This document shows, one piece after another, positions 34,966 through 42,756 of a stretch of DNA of 64,000 nucleotides. The position numbers were made by a program, and so were the translations under genes. The stretch's first letter is position 1. Every line of letters starts with the position of its first letter. The DNA comes from Candidatus Woesearchaeota archaeon (GTDB taxonomy: Archaea > Nanobdellota > Nanobdellia > Woesearchaeales > ARS49): positions 310,001 through 374,000 of the forward strand of contig JAHWHZ010000001.1 in the NCBI GenBank assembly GCA_019322895.1, given 5' to 3'. The notes beneath the pieces were generated by a model. That model was not told the DNA's origin and made no database searches. It saw only the letters and a list, made by a program, of their open reading frames with translations.

Positions 34966-35912
34966 TTTTTATATGATTTATACCACTCGATAAATTGTTT
35001 TATGCCTTCTTCTATCTTTGTTTTAGGCTCAAATCCAAGAAGTTTCTTTGCTTTTTCAATATCTGCAAAAGTTTCAGGAACATCCCCTGGCTGCAAAGGC
35101 ATCATGTTCTTTATTGCTTTTTTGCCAAGTTCTTTTTCTATGATTTCGATAAAATAACCTAATTCGACAGGAACATTGTTTCCTAAATTGATTATTTCAT
35201 AGGGGAGCGGGTTGTCAAGTGCAGCAATTACGCCTGCAACTATATCCGTAACATAGGTAAAGTCTCTTTTGCATTTTCCATAATTATAAACATCTATTGG
35301 TTTTCCTTCTAATGTGTTCTTTACAAATTTGAATAAGGCCATGTCGGGCCGTCCCCATGGGCCGTAAACTGTAAAAAATCTCAGGCCCGTACAATTAAGA
35401 CCAAAAAGATGGTGGTAAGTGTGCGCCATCAGCTCATTTGATTTTTTGGTAGAGGCATACAAAGATATTGGAATATCAACAAAATCTGATTCTGAAAAAG
35501 GTATTTTCTTGTTTTTGCCGTAAACAGACGAGCTTGATGCAAAAACAAAATCTTTTATTCCGTAATGCCTTGCCAGTTCAAGCAGAACCAACGTTCCAAG
35601 CACATTTGTTTTCTGGTAAGCAAAAGGATTTTCCAGAGAATATCTGACGCCTGCCTGTGCTGCAAGATGGCAGATTTTGTCTATTTTGTTTTCTTTGAAT
35701 ATCTTTTCCATCTCTTCATAATTAGAAATATCTGCTCTGTAAATTTTTAGACTCTGATTGTCTTTTATCTGTTTGATTCTGTTTTCTTTTAATGAAACAT
35801 CATAATAATCAGAAAAATTGTCAACTATGACTACCTCTTCTCCTCGCTCCAACAGCGCCTTAGCTACATGAAATCCTATAAATCCTGCTCCGCCAGTGAC
35901 TAATACTTGCAT
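34962..35912 (-). CDS. NAD-dependent epimerase, UDP-glucuronate 4-epimerase-like
   Basis: 316 residues from ATG 35912, chosen because a G-run site (AGGGGGA) lies 7-8 nt upstream and the Rossmann motif T-G-G-A-G-F-I-G follows directly; an earlier in-frame ATG at 35975 would add 21 unlikely residues. The S-S-S-V-Y-G motif and the Y-x3-K pair in S-L-Y-A-S-T-K-K are catalytic. V-Y-G-P-W-G-R-P-D-M and R-D-F-T-Y-V-T-D-I-V are characteristic of UDP-glucuronate/UDP-galacturonate 4-epimerases. With the dehydrogenase it overlaps by 4 nt it would provide galacto-configured uronic acids. Confidence 0.87.
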   Translation of the reverse strand: MQVLVTGGAGFIGFHVAKALLERGEEVVIVDNFSDYYDVSLKENRIKQIKDNQSLKIYRADISNYEEMEKIFKENKIDKICHLAAQAGVRYSLENPFAYQKTNVLGTLVLLELARHYGIKDFVFASSSSVYGKNKKIPFSESDFVDIPISLYASTKKSNELMAHTYHHLFGLNCTGLRFFTVYGPWGRPDMALFKFVKNTLEGKPIDVYNYGKCKRDFTYVTDIVAGVIAALDNPLPYEIINLGNNVPVELGYFIEIIEKELGKKAIKNMMPLQPGDVPETFADIEKAKKLLGFEPKTKIEEGIKQFIEWYKSYKK

Positions 35913-36003
35913 TAATTTCCCCCTGTTATGATACGGATTAACTTTGCCCCGATATTTAAACCTTGTGTAAATCAACCATATATTCTGCTTTAAAAAGGTT
36001 CAG

Positions 36004-36037
36004 TATGATAGTTCTATACGTGATTTACACTATCATA
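36004..36037. promoter_or_regulatory. 9-bp inverted repeat, candidate operator between divergent genes
   Basis: TATGATAGT at 36004-36012 and ACTATCATA at 36029-36037 form a perfect inverted repeat with centres 25 bp apart, about 2.4 helical turns. It lies immediately upstream of the TATA box of the plus-strand gene at 36071 and within the divergent gap for the epimerase. A dimeric repressor or activator site is the natural reading; no regulator for it is visible nearby. Confidence 0.4.
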
Positions 36038-36038
36038 A

Positions 36039-36049
36039 CCTTTATAAAC
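36039..36049 (+). promoter_or_regulatory. TATA box for the phosphodiesterase/epimerase pair
   Basis: CCTTTATAAAC at 36039-36049 is centred about 27 nt before ATG 36071, so the transcript would be leaderless. No ribosome site precedes the ATG, consistent with this. Confidence 0.5.
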
Positions 36050-36070
36050 GCGCCCAAGTTCTGAATTTTC

Positions 36071-37342
36071 ATGGGGAGAACCGTAATAATCGGCCTTGAT
36101 GGTGTGCCATTTAGGGTAATGGATACATTATCTGCTAAAGAAGTGATGCCTAATTTCAAGAAGCTTAAGGAACAGGGCAGTTTCAAGAAGTTTGAGTCCG
36201 CAATTCCAGATATCTCTTCTGTTGCATGGAGTTCAATCATAACAGGCACAAATCCAGGAGAGCATGGCATCTTTGGCTTTACAGACCTTGTTCCTGGAAC
36301 ATACAACCTTACTTTTCCTAATTTCACAAGCCTCAAGGCAAAGCCGTTCTGGCACCAGAAGCCAGACAAGAAGTATGTTATAATCAATGTTCCTTCGACA
36401 TTTCCTGCACAGCCGCTTAACGGCTTTCTTGTCTCTGGATTTGTTTCACTGGATTTGCAGGATTCTGTCTATCCGCAGGAATTTATTCCAGATTTAGAAG
36501 AAATTGGCTATAAGATTGATGTTGATTCTGCAAAAGGGCACACCTCAAAAGAAGAATTCATCAAAGACTTGTTTGATACCTTGAACGCTCGCATAGAAAC
36601 TTACAGGATGCTCTGGGATGAATTTGACTGGGATGTGTTCATGTTCATAATAACAGGGACTGACAGGGTTGGCCATTTCCTGATGGATGCTTTTGAAGAC
36701 GAGAATCATCCGCATCATAAGGATTTTCTTGAATATTTCAAAAAAGCAGACGAAGCAATTGGCGAGATAACAAGCAGGATGAATGAAGATGATTCCTTGA
36801 TTATGCTGTCTGACCATGGCATGGAGACAATTGACTTTAATGTCTATGTAAATGCATATTTGAAGGAAAAAGGTTTTCTTGAACTGAATGAAGGCAGTGA
36901 AAGAATAACTTACAATGACATTGCAAAAGGCACAAAAGCATTTGCCATGGATCCTGGAAGGATTTATGTTAATTTAGAAGGAAAATATCCTAATGGCAGT
37001 ATCAAGCCAGAAGAAAAAGACAAAGTCATTGCAGAATTGATTGAGTTATTTCAAAATATGGAAAAAGACGGCAAGAAAATCATCAAGTCAATCCATAAAA
37101 AAGATGAAATATATCAAGGTCCTGTTGCAGAGCAAGGGCCTGACTTGGTTTTGTTGTCAAATAAAGGCTTTAATCTCAAGGGAAGCATTGCAAAGAGCAT
37201 TGTTTTTGATAAGGATGTTTTTACAGGAAAGCACACGCAGGATGATGCGTTCCTGCTTGTAAAGACAGCAAAAGATATAAAAATTCCTGAAAAACCAAAA
37301 GTATCAGATGTTGTCAGCATAATGAATCAAATAGAAGATTAA
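36071..37342 (+). CDS. alkaline-phosphatase-superfamily phosphodiesterase (Ser at nucleophile position)
   Basis: 423 residues. G-L-D-G-V-P (D10) and L-S-D-H-G near 247 are the metal sites. Aligned with its three relatives in the window, the nucleophile position in P-D-I-S-S-V-A-W-S-S is Ser49 instead of Thr. Otherwise the layout is that of the type I phosphodiesterase family, with T-G-T-D-R-V-G-H-F near 200 in the middle. No signal peptide. It is separated from the next gene by one base, so the pair is an operon. Substrate unknown. Confidence 0.82.
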   Translation: MGRTVIIGLDGVPFRVMDTLSAKEVMPNFKKLKEQGSFKKFESAIPDISSVAWSSIITGTNPGEHGIFGFTDLVPGTYNLTFPNFTSLKAKPFWHQKPDKKYVIINVPSTFPAQPLNGFLVSGFVSLDLQDSVYPQEFIPDLEEIGYKIDVDSAKGHTSKEEFIKDLFDTLNARIETYRMLWDEFDWDVFMFIITGTDRVGHFLMDAFEDENHPHHKDFLEYFKKADEAIGEITSRMNEDDSLIMLSDHGMETIDFNVYVNAYLKEKGFLELNEGSERITYNDIAKGTKAFAMDPGRIYVNLEGKYPNGSIKPEEKDKVIAELIELFQNMEKDGKKIIKSIHKKDEIYQGPVAEQGPDLVLLSNKGFNLKGSIAKSIVFDKDVFTGKHTQDDAFLLVKTAKDIKIPEKPKVSDVVSIMNQIED

Positions 37343-37343
37343 A

Positions 37344-38297
37344 ATGACTAAAATACTCATAACCGGCGGATGCGGATTCATTGGCTCTAATCTGGTTGAA
37401 TTTCTTTTGGAAAAAACTGACTGGAAAATCAATGTCTTAGATAATTTGAGCATAGGCAAGAAGGAAGATTTAAAGAACATCAAAGGCGCCGCAGAAAGAG
37501 TTGTTTTTTTCAAGGGGGATATAAGAAAAAAAGAAGATATTCTCAAGGCAATAGATAGCTGTGATTATGTTGTAAATCTTGCTGCACAGGTCGGTGTTAT
37601 CCCCTCAATTGAAGACCCTTTATTGGATGCAGAAATTAACATAACAGGCACATTAAATGTCCTGAATGCCTGCGTTGAGAAAAAAGTCAAGAAAATAGTT
37701 CATGCATCTTCTGCAGCTATTCTAGGGGACCAAGACATGCCTTTAGATGAAAACAGCATGCCTAAGCCGCTTTCTCCTTATGCTGCAAGCAAATTAGCAG
37801 GAGAGCAGTATTGCAGTGCTTTTGCAGCATCTTACGGCCTGAAATCTGTTGCATTGCGTTTTTTTAATGCCTATGGCCCAAAATCCTATGGCCGGGGAAG
37901 TGTGATTCCTTTGTTTATCCAGCAGATGCTTGATGGAAAAGCAGTGACAATTTATGGAGACGGCAGTCAGACAAGGGATTTTGTTTATGCCAAAGACATC
38001 TGCAATGCGATATATCTCTCTTTGATTACAGATCTGCCGAACAAATTTGAATTATTCCAGGTTGCAACCAGCAAAGAGACCTCTGTTAATGAACTCTTCA
38101 CTTTGCTGAAAGAAGAACTGCAAAAACAAGGCATAACTGTACTAGATGCAAAATATGCCCCTGCAAGGTCCGGAGAAATCCTGAGAAGCTATTCTGATAT
38201 TGCCAAATCGAAGAGTTTGTTGAATTACTCTCCTGAAATTGATTTAAAAGAAGGCATCTCAAAGGCAGTTACCTGGTTTTTGAGCAAGAAAAAATAA
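37344..38297 (+). CDS. NAD-dependent epimerase/dehydratase (UDP-glucose or UDP-GlcNAc 4-epimerase type)
   Basis: 317 residues. Rossmann motif T-G-G-C-G-F-I-G (7-14), the catalytic Ser region H-A-S-S-A-A-I near 119 and Y-x3-K in S-P-Y-A-A-S-K-L-A-G-E near 144 are those of extended short-chain dehydrogenases. R-F-F-N-A-Y-G-P and R-D-F-V-Y-A-K-D-I are typical of GalE/WbpP-type 4-epimerases. The reaction interconverts gluco- and galacto-configured UDP-sugars for the surrounding glycan genes. The Met start abuts the previous stop by one base and the gene converges with the UDP-glucose dehydrogenase gene 2 nt away. Confidence 0.86.
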   Translation: MTKILITGGCGFIGSNLVEFLLEKTDWKINVLDNLSIGKKEDLKNIKGAAERVVFFKGDIRKKEDILKAIDSCDYVVNLAAQVGVIPSIEDPLLDAEINITGTLNVLNACVEKKVKKIVHASSAAILGDQDMPLDENSMPKPLSPYAASKLAGEQYCSAFAASYGLKSVALRFFNAYGPKSYGRGSVIPLFIQQMLDGKAVTIYGDGSQTRDFVYAKDICNAIYLSLITDLPNKFELFQVATSKETSVNELFTLLKEELQKQGITVLDAKYAPARSGEILRSYSDIAKSKSLLNYSPEIDLKEGISKAVTWFLSKKK

Positions 38298-38299
38298 TA

Positions 38300-39643
38300 T
38301 TATTTGCTTAAGTATTTCCTTCCAATTCCTATATAATCAAATCCAAGCGTGTTGATTCTTTCAGGATCATATATGTTTCTGCCATCAAAAATTACTTGAG
38401 TTTTCAGATTTTTAAGCTCTGCAAAGTCAGGAGACCGGTAATCTGTCCATTCTGTCAATAACAGCAAGGCATCTGCATCTTTTATTGCGTCATATTTCCT
38501 GTCGCAATATTCTATCTTGTTCCCAAATATCTTTTTCGCATTTTCCATGCCTTTTGGATCGTGTGCTTTTATCTTTGCACCCTCTGCAATCAGGGAGTTT
38601 ATTATGTCAATAGATGCTGCTTCTCGCATGTCATCTGTTCTTGCCTTGAATGTCAGCCCCCATATGGCGATTGTCTTGTTTGCAACCCCGCCCAGTTTTG
38701 AGAAATATTCTTTTATCTCATCTGCCATGAAAGCTTTATGTTCATTATTTGAGAAATCAATAGAAGAAACTATTTTTGGAGAGAATCCTTTTTCTTTTAC
38801 TGCTGCAACAAGCCCTCTGATATCTTTTGGGAAGCAGCTTCCGCCATACCCTGGGCTTGGATACATGAATTCCCAGCCGATTCTTGAATCAGAGCAGACG
38901 CCGTCACGCACGTTCATAATGTCAGCATCAAACAAGGAGCATATTTTTGCAAACTCGTTTATTCTTGCAACCTTGTTTGCCAAAATGGTATTTGCAAATA
39001 GTTTTGTCAGTTCAGCTTCAATTGGCTTCATAAAAATAAGTTTTTTCTTTTTCAAAGAAAATGGCTCGTATAATGCTTCCAGCGCATTTCTTGCTTTTTC
39101 TGAGCTTGCACCTATAACAATTCTATCTGGCGAATCAAAATCTGCCACTGCTTTTCCTTCTTTCAAGAACTCTGGATTTGAGACAACTTCAAAATTGGTT
39201 TTTGCCTGCAGTTCTTCTGGTATGTTTTCCTTAATTATATTTGTTACCATATCTGCAGTCCCGGGAGGAACTGTGCTTTTGTTAACGATTATCTTGTAAT
39301 CATCGCATCCTGCAATTGATTTTCCTATCTGGGCCGCAGCTGCCTTGATGTATTTCAAGTCAAACTCGCCTTCATCTGAAGAAGGAGTTCCTACTGTTAT
39401 GAATATCACTTCAGCAGATTTTGCAGCTGCATCAAACTCTGTAGTAAATGCCAAGAGTCCTTCTGAAGATGTATCAAGAACTATCTGTTTTAATCCTGGC
39501 TCGTAGATAGGCATTTCTCCTTTATTGAGCATTTCAATCTTGGCTGCATCAATATCTACGCAAGTGACTTTATTTCCTACTTTTGCAAACATCGCGCCTG
39601 CGACAAGACCGACATAGCCTGTTCCTATAATGCAAACTTTCAT
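38300..39643 (-). CDS. ugd: UDP-glucose 6-dehydrogenase
   Basis: 447 residues. NAD motif G-T-G-Y-V-G-L-V (7-14), the Asp/Arg-specific C-V-D-I-D-A near 29, Y-E-P-G-L near 48 and the catalytic Cys in Y-G-G-S-C-F-P-K-D (about 269) are textbook Ugd signatures, followed by G-L-T-F-K-A-R-T-D-D-M-R near 325 and the UDP-binding C-terminal domain. It makes UDP-glucuronate, the substrate for the glucuronate epimerase-like enzyme at 34962. GGTGAT 10 nt upstream supports the start. The 124-bp gap behind it carries its promoter. Confidence 0.93.
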   Translation of the reverse strand: MKVCIIGTGYVGLVAGAMFAKVGNKVTCVDIDAAKIEMLNKGEMPIYEPGLKQIVLDTSSEGLLAFTTEFDAAAKSAEVIFITVGTPSSDEGEFDLKYIKAAAAQIGKSIAGCDDYKIIVNKSTVPPGTADMVTNIIKENIPEELQAKTNFEVVSNPEFLKEGKAVADFDSPDRIVIGASSEKARNALEALYEPFSLKKKKLIFMKPIEAELTKLFANTILANKVARINEFAKICSLFDADIMNVRDGVCSDSRIGWEFMYPSPGYGGSCFPKDIRGLVAAVKEKGFSPKIVSSIDFSNNEHKAFMADEIKEYFSKLGGVANKTIAIWGLTFKARTDDMREAASIDIINSLIAEGAKIKAHDPKGMENAKKIFGNKIEYCDRKYDAIKDADALLLLTEWTDYRSPDFAELKNLKTQVIFDGRNIYDPERINTLGFDYIGIGRKYLSK

Positions 39644-39767
39644 TTTTTATCACCTTTTTAAGGCAGTAGATTCTCTTTGTAATACTAAAATGGACATCAG
39701 CTATAAATGAGCAAGAGGCTATTTATAAAGATATTGTAAAAGCACACCACAGGTTTTTTAAATGCTT

Positions 39768-40676
39768 TTACAAAATTGATTTATTAGACAAAATGCATGC
39801 ATAATTGATTGCCGTCTTTTCATCATCTGGGCGCTTATTAGGAAATACTGGCAATACCAATTCTTTTTTAATATTAAAAAAAGAATTAATTAAAGTCCTT
39901 ACTTCTTTAACAGATTTAAAAAGAAAGATATGATCTATTCCTGCTGCCCAAATTGCAGTTGTTAAAAATAATTCTCCGTCTTTTGAAAGCAAAGAGTTTA
40001 ATTTTGAAAGCAAGTCTTTTGGATTTTCTACATGCTCTAGTAATTCACCGCAAATAATTTTATCATATTTTATAGTTTCAGATATATCAAAAACATTTTT
40101 TTGAGCTACTTCTATCTCTTGAGAATTATTTATTCTTATTATTTTTTTGGCAAAATCTACAGCGCTTTTGCTTAAATCATATCCTTTTCCTTTCCATGCA
40201 GGATTATTACGTATAAATTCTGAGATAAAGATGCCTGTTCCAATAGGAACCTCAAGTATATTTCCTGAAGAGATATTGCCTTTGCAAAAATTTTGAATAA
40301 AAAAATCAAATAGTTTATAATGGTTTATCCAAAATGCTTGGGATAAAAAAAGTCCGTTTAAATAACGTTTAGCCATTATCTGGGGATTGTCTAAAACTTC
40401 TCTCTTCGTATCTTCAAATTTTTTGAATTTATATGTGCCTGTTTTATTAAGTTCCATTTGTAAAGTCAAAAATTCCGCACTAAAATCGATGAAATCTTTT
40501 ATCGTATCCGCATATTTATTTAAATCTTTATCATAAAATTCAAAAAGTAACTTACAAATTTTTTCGCCAAAAAAAGGATTATATTCTGCAATCTGAAGTT
40601 TCTGCGGAATAGTTCTTGTCACAATATTTTCCTTAAGTTTTTCAAGCGTGTACTTAAACAAATTTTCCGAAGACAT
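39768..40676 (-). CDS. class I SAM-dependent methyltransferase with an extra N-terminal helical domain (ACP-module paralogue 1)
   Basis: 302 residues. Residues 1-150 form a mostly helical domain with the motif Y-L-N-G-L-F-L-S-x2-F-W-x2-H-Y; the same motif (Y-L-D-G-L-Y-L-A-x2-F-W) occurs in the methyltransferase at 41541. The catalytic domain starts with L-E-V-P-I-G-T-G near 162-169 and has C-G-E-L-L-E-H-V near 225. The two proteins are therefore paralogues of an unusual architecture and both sit inside the ACP module. A substrate bound to the carrier protein, or the acylated sugar, is plausible but unproven. The start at 40676 has AAAGGGGT upstream and an inverted repeat (40691-40710) in its leader. 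Confidence 0.8.
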   Translation of the reverse strand: MSSENLFKYTLEKLKENIVTRTIPQKLQIAEYNPFFGEKICKLLFEFYDKDLNKYADTIKDFIDFSAEFLTLQMELNKTGTYKFKKFEDTKREVLDNPQIMAKRYLNGLFLSQAFWINHYKLFDFFIQNFCKGNISSGNILEVPIGTGIFISEFIRNNPAWKGKGYDLSKSAVDFAKKIIRINNSQEIEVAQKNVFDISETIKYDKIICGELLEHVENPKDLLSKLNSLLSKDGELFLTTAIWAAGIDHIFLFKSVKEVRTLINSFFNIKKELVLPVFPNKRPDDEKTAINYACILSNKSIL

Positions 40677-40690
40677 TTTAATATACCCCT

Positions 40691-40710
40691 TTACTTTAAA
40701 ATAAAAGTAA
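40691..40710 (-). promoter_or_regulatory. 7-bp inverted repeat in the leader of the methyltransferase gene
   Basis: TTACTTT at 40691-40697 and AAAGTAA at 40704-40710 form a perfect inverted repeat with a 6-nt spacer. On the minus strand a TATA-like AGTATATAAATAAC (about 40711-40726) lies just upstream, so the repeat falls at the transcription start or in a very short leader. Operator or hairpin; AT-rich, so chance is possible. Confidence 0.3.
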
Positions 40711-40756
40711 GTTATTTATATACTTTATGGTACTTAAGCAATCTGATAAACGAAAT

Positions 40757-40766
40757 CTTTATATTA
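40757..40766 (+). promoter_or_regulatory. BRE/TATA promoter of acpS
   Basis: CTTTATATTA at 40757-40766, preceded by CGAAAT as a BRE-like element, lies about 27 nt before ATG 40789. The gene is probably transcribed without a leader; no ribosome site is seen. Confidence 0.5.
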
Positions 40767-40788
40767 TATCAAAATTTTGTTATCAAAT

Positions 40789-41124
40789 ATGATTTTAGGA
40801 ATAGGGGTAGATATCGAAGAAATTAATCGTTTCAGAAAAATAGAAAAGAATAAAAGATTTTTAAAAGCAGTATTTACAGAAAGAGAAATTAAATATTGTC
40901 AACAGAAAAAAGAACCGTTTAGAAGCTATGCAGGAAAATTTTGCGCAAAAGAAGCAATAATTAAAGCGCATTATAAACCCCTTCATTTTAAAAATATTGA
41001 AATATTTAATATGAAATCCAGCAAACTTAAAGTGTATATTAATAACAAAGCAAATCCTAAAATTAAATGCAGCATATCCCACTGCGCAAATCATGCATTA
41101 GCTTTTAGTATTATAGAAAAATAG
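40789..41124 (+). CDS. acpS: holo-(acyl-carrier-protein) synthase, AcpS type
   Basis: 111 residues from ATG 40789; an upstream in-frame TTG at 40777 is unlikely because the TATA position predicts transcription starting at the ATG. AcpS moves 4'-phosphopantetheine from CoA onto a carrier-protein serine. The catalytic signatures are complete: G-V-D-I-E (D8), F-T-E-R-E-I-x-Y-C (29-37) and F-C-A-K-E-A (E55). Length is usual for bacterial AcpS. An AcpS gene next to a carrier protein gene is remarkable in an archaeon, since archaea generally lack ACP-based fatty-acid synthesis. It is encoded on the opposite strand from the ACP and FkbH genes and converges with the VOC gene 3 nt away. Confidence 0.88.
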   Translation: MILGIGVDIEEINRFRKIEKNKRFLKAVFTEREIKYCQQKKEPFRSYAGKFCAKEAIIKAHYKPLHFKNIEIFNMKSSKLKVYINNKANPKIKCSISHCANHALAFSIIEK

Positions 41125-41127
41125 AAT

Positions 41128-41544
41128 TTATTCACTATTCTTTATTTTTTTATCTTCAAGTAATTCTATAAGCCCGATGGGAGTATATAAAAATGCAGCC
41201 AATTTGTTATCGTACAATTTTCCAGGTTTGGGAGGAGAAACTAGTATTGCATTACATTCCTTTTTCAAAAACTCAATTGCAATAATTATATCTGCTACCA
41301 AATAACAAGTATGATAATAAAATATTCCTTTTTTTATTATACTTTCAACTACTTCTCCTGAAATTAATTCTATTTTTGACCCATTTTCTAATATTACAAG
41401 ACAAACGTATGCATTTTGATGTTCATCAAAAAGTATATCCGTATATTCTTTTACATTCATAGATTTTTTAATAAAGGCTAAACAGATTTCAATATTTCTA
41501 CATGCAATTCCCAAATGATGGAATTTTAATTGGTGCTTATTCAT
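41128..41544 (-). CDS. VOC-superfamily protein (glyoxalase / methylmalonyl-CoA epimerase-like)
   Basis: 138 residues, one pair of VOC modules. The four metal ligands expected for an active enzyme are present: H10 in H-H-L-G-I-A, E59 in K-I-E-L-I, H78 in Y-H-T-C-Y-L-V and E127 in G-L-I-E-L. This set matches methylmalonyl-CoA epimerase more than glyoxalase I. In the ACP module a metal-assisted epimerisation or isomerisation of an acyl group on the carrier is a reasonable inference. It overlaps the stop of the upstream methyltransferase by 4 nt and belongs to the minus-strand operon with FkbH and ACP. Confidence 0.8.
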   Translation of the reverse strand: MNKHQLKFHHLGIACRNIEICLAFIKKSMNVKEYTDILFDEHQNAYVCLVILENGSKIELISGEVVESIIKKGIFYYHTCYLVADIIIAIEFLKKECNAILVSPPKPGKLYDNKLAAFLYTPIGLIELLEDKKIKNSE

Positions 41545-42488
41545 TTTTTCCGCAAAATACAGGCATATGCTCTAGAGAATGCATTAGGATTTTTGCTTTT
41601 TTCTTCATAAAATGAATCAATTATAAAACCATTTTTAATTAATAAATCATCAATTTCTTCACGCGTATTAAAAAATTGCAAATGATCTTCTGCGGGACTT
41701 TTTATTGGTATGGATATCATAAATTTAGCATCATCCTTCATTAAGTCTTTACATTTTTGTAGAAATTTATCAGGCTTTTCTAAATGTTCCAAAACTTCAC
41801 AAGAGATTATAATATCAAATTGGTAGTTTGGCTGAAATTTAAAAAAATCTAAATTTAAAAAAGTAGCTTTATCTGCTGAAAGTTTCATTGAGTTTCTTAA
41901 ATCATCTGCGTATTTCTTGCTGTATACACTTATATCTATTCCAATCCCTTTAAAATCCTTTTGAATACTTAAAAAAGTTAACAAGTATGCTCCGTGACCG
42001 TATCCTATATCCAATATTCGCCCCACATCTGTTTTTAAGTTAGTGCATACTTCTTTTCTAAAAAAATTAAAGACCTGTGAATAACCATGCCAGAATATTA
42101 AAGCCAAATATAATCCATCTAAATAATATCCTTCCATAACTTCTTTATTATCATAAACCGTCTTACTTGCTTCATCAAAATTTTCCGGACCAAATTTATT
42201 TGACCGAATATACTGCATAGGATATTTTACAGAATAATTTATTGTTGCTGAAATAAAATTATCAAAAATTTTATTGAATGATTTAAACTTTTTCATATTT
42301 TTCATATGTATTAAATGCCTTTCACAAATTTCTGCATATTCTTTATTAATATTTCCGTTTTCGTATTTAAATAAAATTAAAAAAGTATCATCTAGTAAAT
42401 TAGTTTTCTCGGCAATGTATTTAATTGCCTGTTGCGTAAATGGAAATTCAATAAGGCAACTGATAATGTACTTAATTTGGCGATTCAT
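41541..42488 (-). CDS. class I SAM-dependent methyltransferase with an extra N-terminal helical domain (ACP-module paralogue 2)
   Basis: 315 residues. Helical N-terminal domain (1-150) with the motif Y-L-D-G-L-Y-L-A-x2-F-W-x2-Y shared with the protein at 39768; then a Rossmann methyltransferase with motif I L-D-I-G-Y-G-H-G near 164-171, G-I-D-I-S near 188 and S-C-E-V-L-E-H-L near 230. Located directly after the ACP gene on the minus strand (28-nt gap) and overlapping the VOC gene by 4 nt. In FK520-type pathways a methyltransferase modifies the hydroxyl of the ACP-bound C3 unit made by FkbH; a similar use here is inference. Confidence 0.8.
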   Translation of the reverse strand: MNRQIKYIISCLIEFPFTQQAIKYIAEKTNLLDDTFLILFKYENGNINKEYAEICERHLIHMKNMKKFKSFNKIFDNFISATINYSVKYPMQYIRSNKFGPENFDEASKTVYDNKEVMEGYYLDGLYLALIFWHGYSQVFNFFRKEVCTNLKTDVGRILDIGYGHGAYLLTFLSIQKDFKGIGIDISVYSKKYADDLRNSMKLSADKATFLNLDFFKFQPNYQFDIIISCEVLEHLEKPDKFLQKCKDLMKDDAKFMISIPIKSPAEDHLQFFNTREEIDDLLIKNGFIIDSFYEEKSKNPNAFSRAYACILRKK

Positions 42489-42516
42489 TTTTTTCTGTTA
42501 ATTCAAGATATCCTAT

Positions 42517-42756
42517 TTAATCTATTCCTTTTTTAATTCCTTGTTTTTTAAGCGCGTTTTTGATTGCTTTATATGAATTAATATTCATCACTGCATCCAT
42601 GGAAAATTTGATATTGAAATTTCTTTCCACTTCTGACACGAGCATAAGCCCGTTAAAAGAATCCCATGAAGCGATTGTATCAGGAGACGAATCGTCGTTA
42701 ATTTCTTTTTTATCAACACCTAAAACTCTTGCAATTAAATCTTTTAATTTTTCCAT
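42517..42756 (-). CDS. acyl carrier protein
   Basis: 79 residues, acidic, four-helix PP-binding domain. The phosphopantetheine Ser33 lies in S-W-D-S-F-N-G-L, matching the D-S-L motif with Phe for Leu; I-x3-L-G-V-D near 9-15 and the helix II region V-S-E-V-E-R-N-F are typical of carriers paired with FkbH-like enzymes or DltC. It overlaps the FkbH-like gene by 13 nt, so both are translated together. Its modifying enzyme is probably AcpS, 1.4 kb away. Carrier proteins are rare in archaea. Confidence 0.9.
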   Translation of the reverse strand: MEKLKDLIARVLGVDKKEINDDSSPDTIASWDSFNGLMLVSEVERNFNIKFSMDAVMNINSYKAIKNALKKQGIKKGID

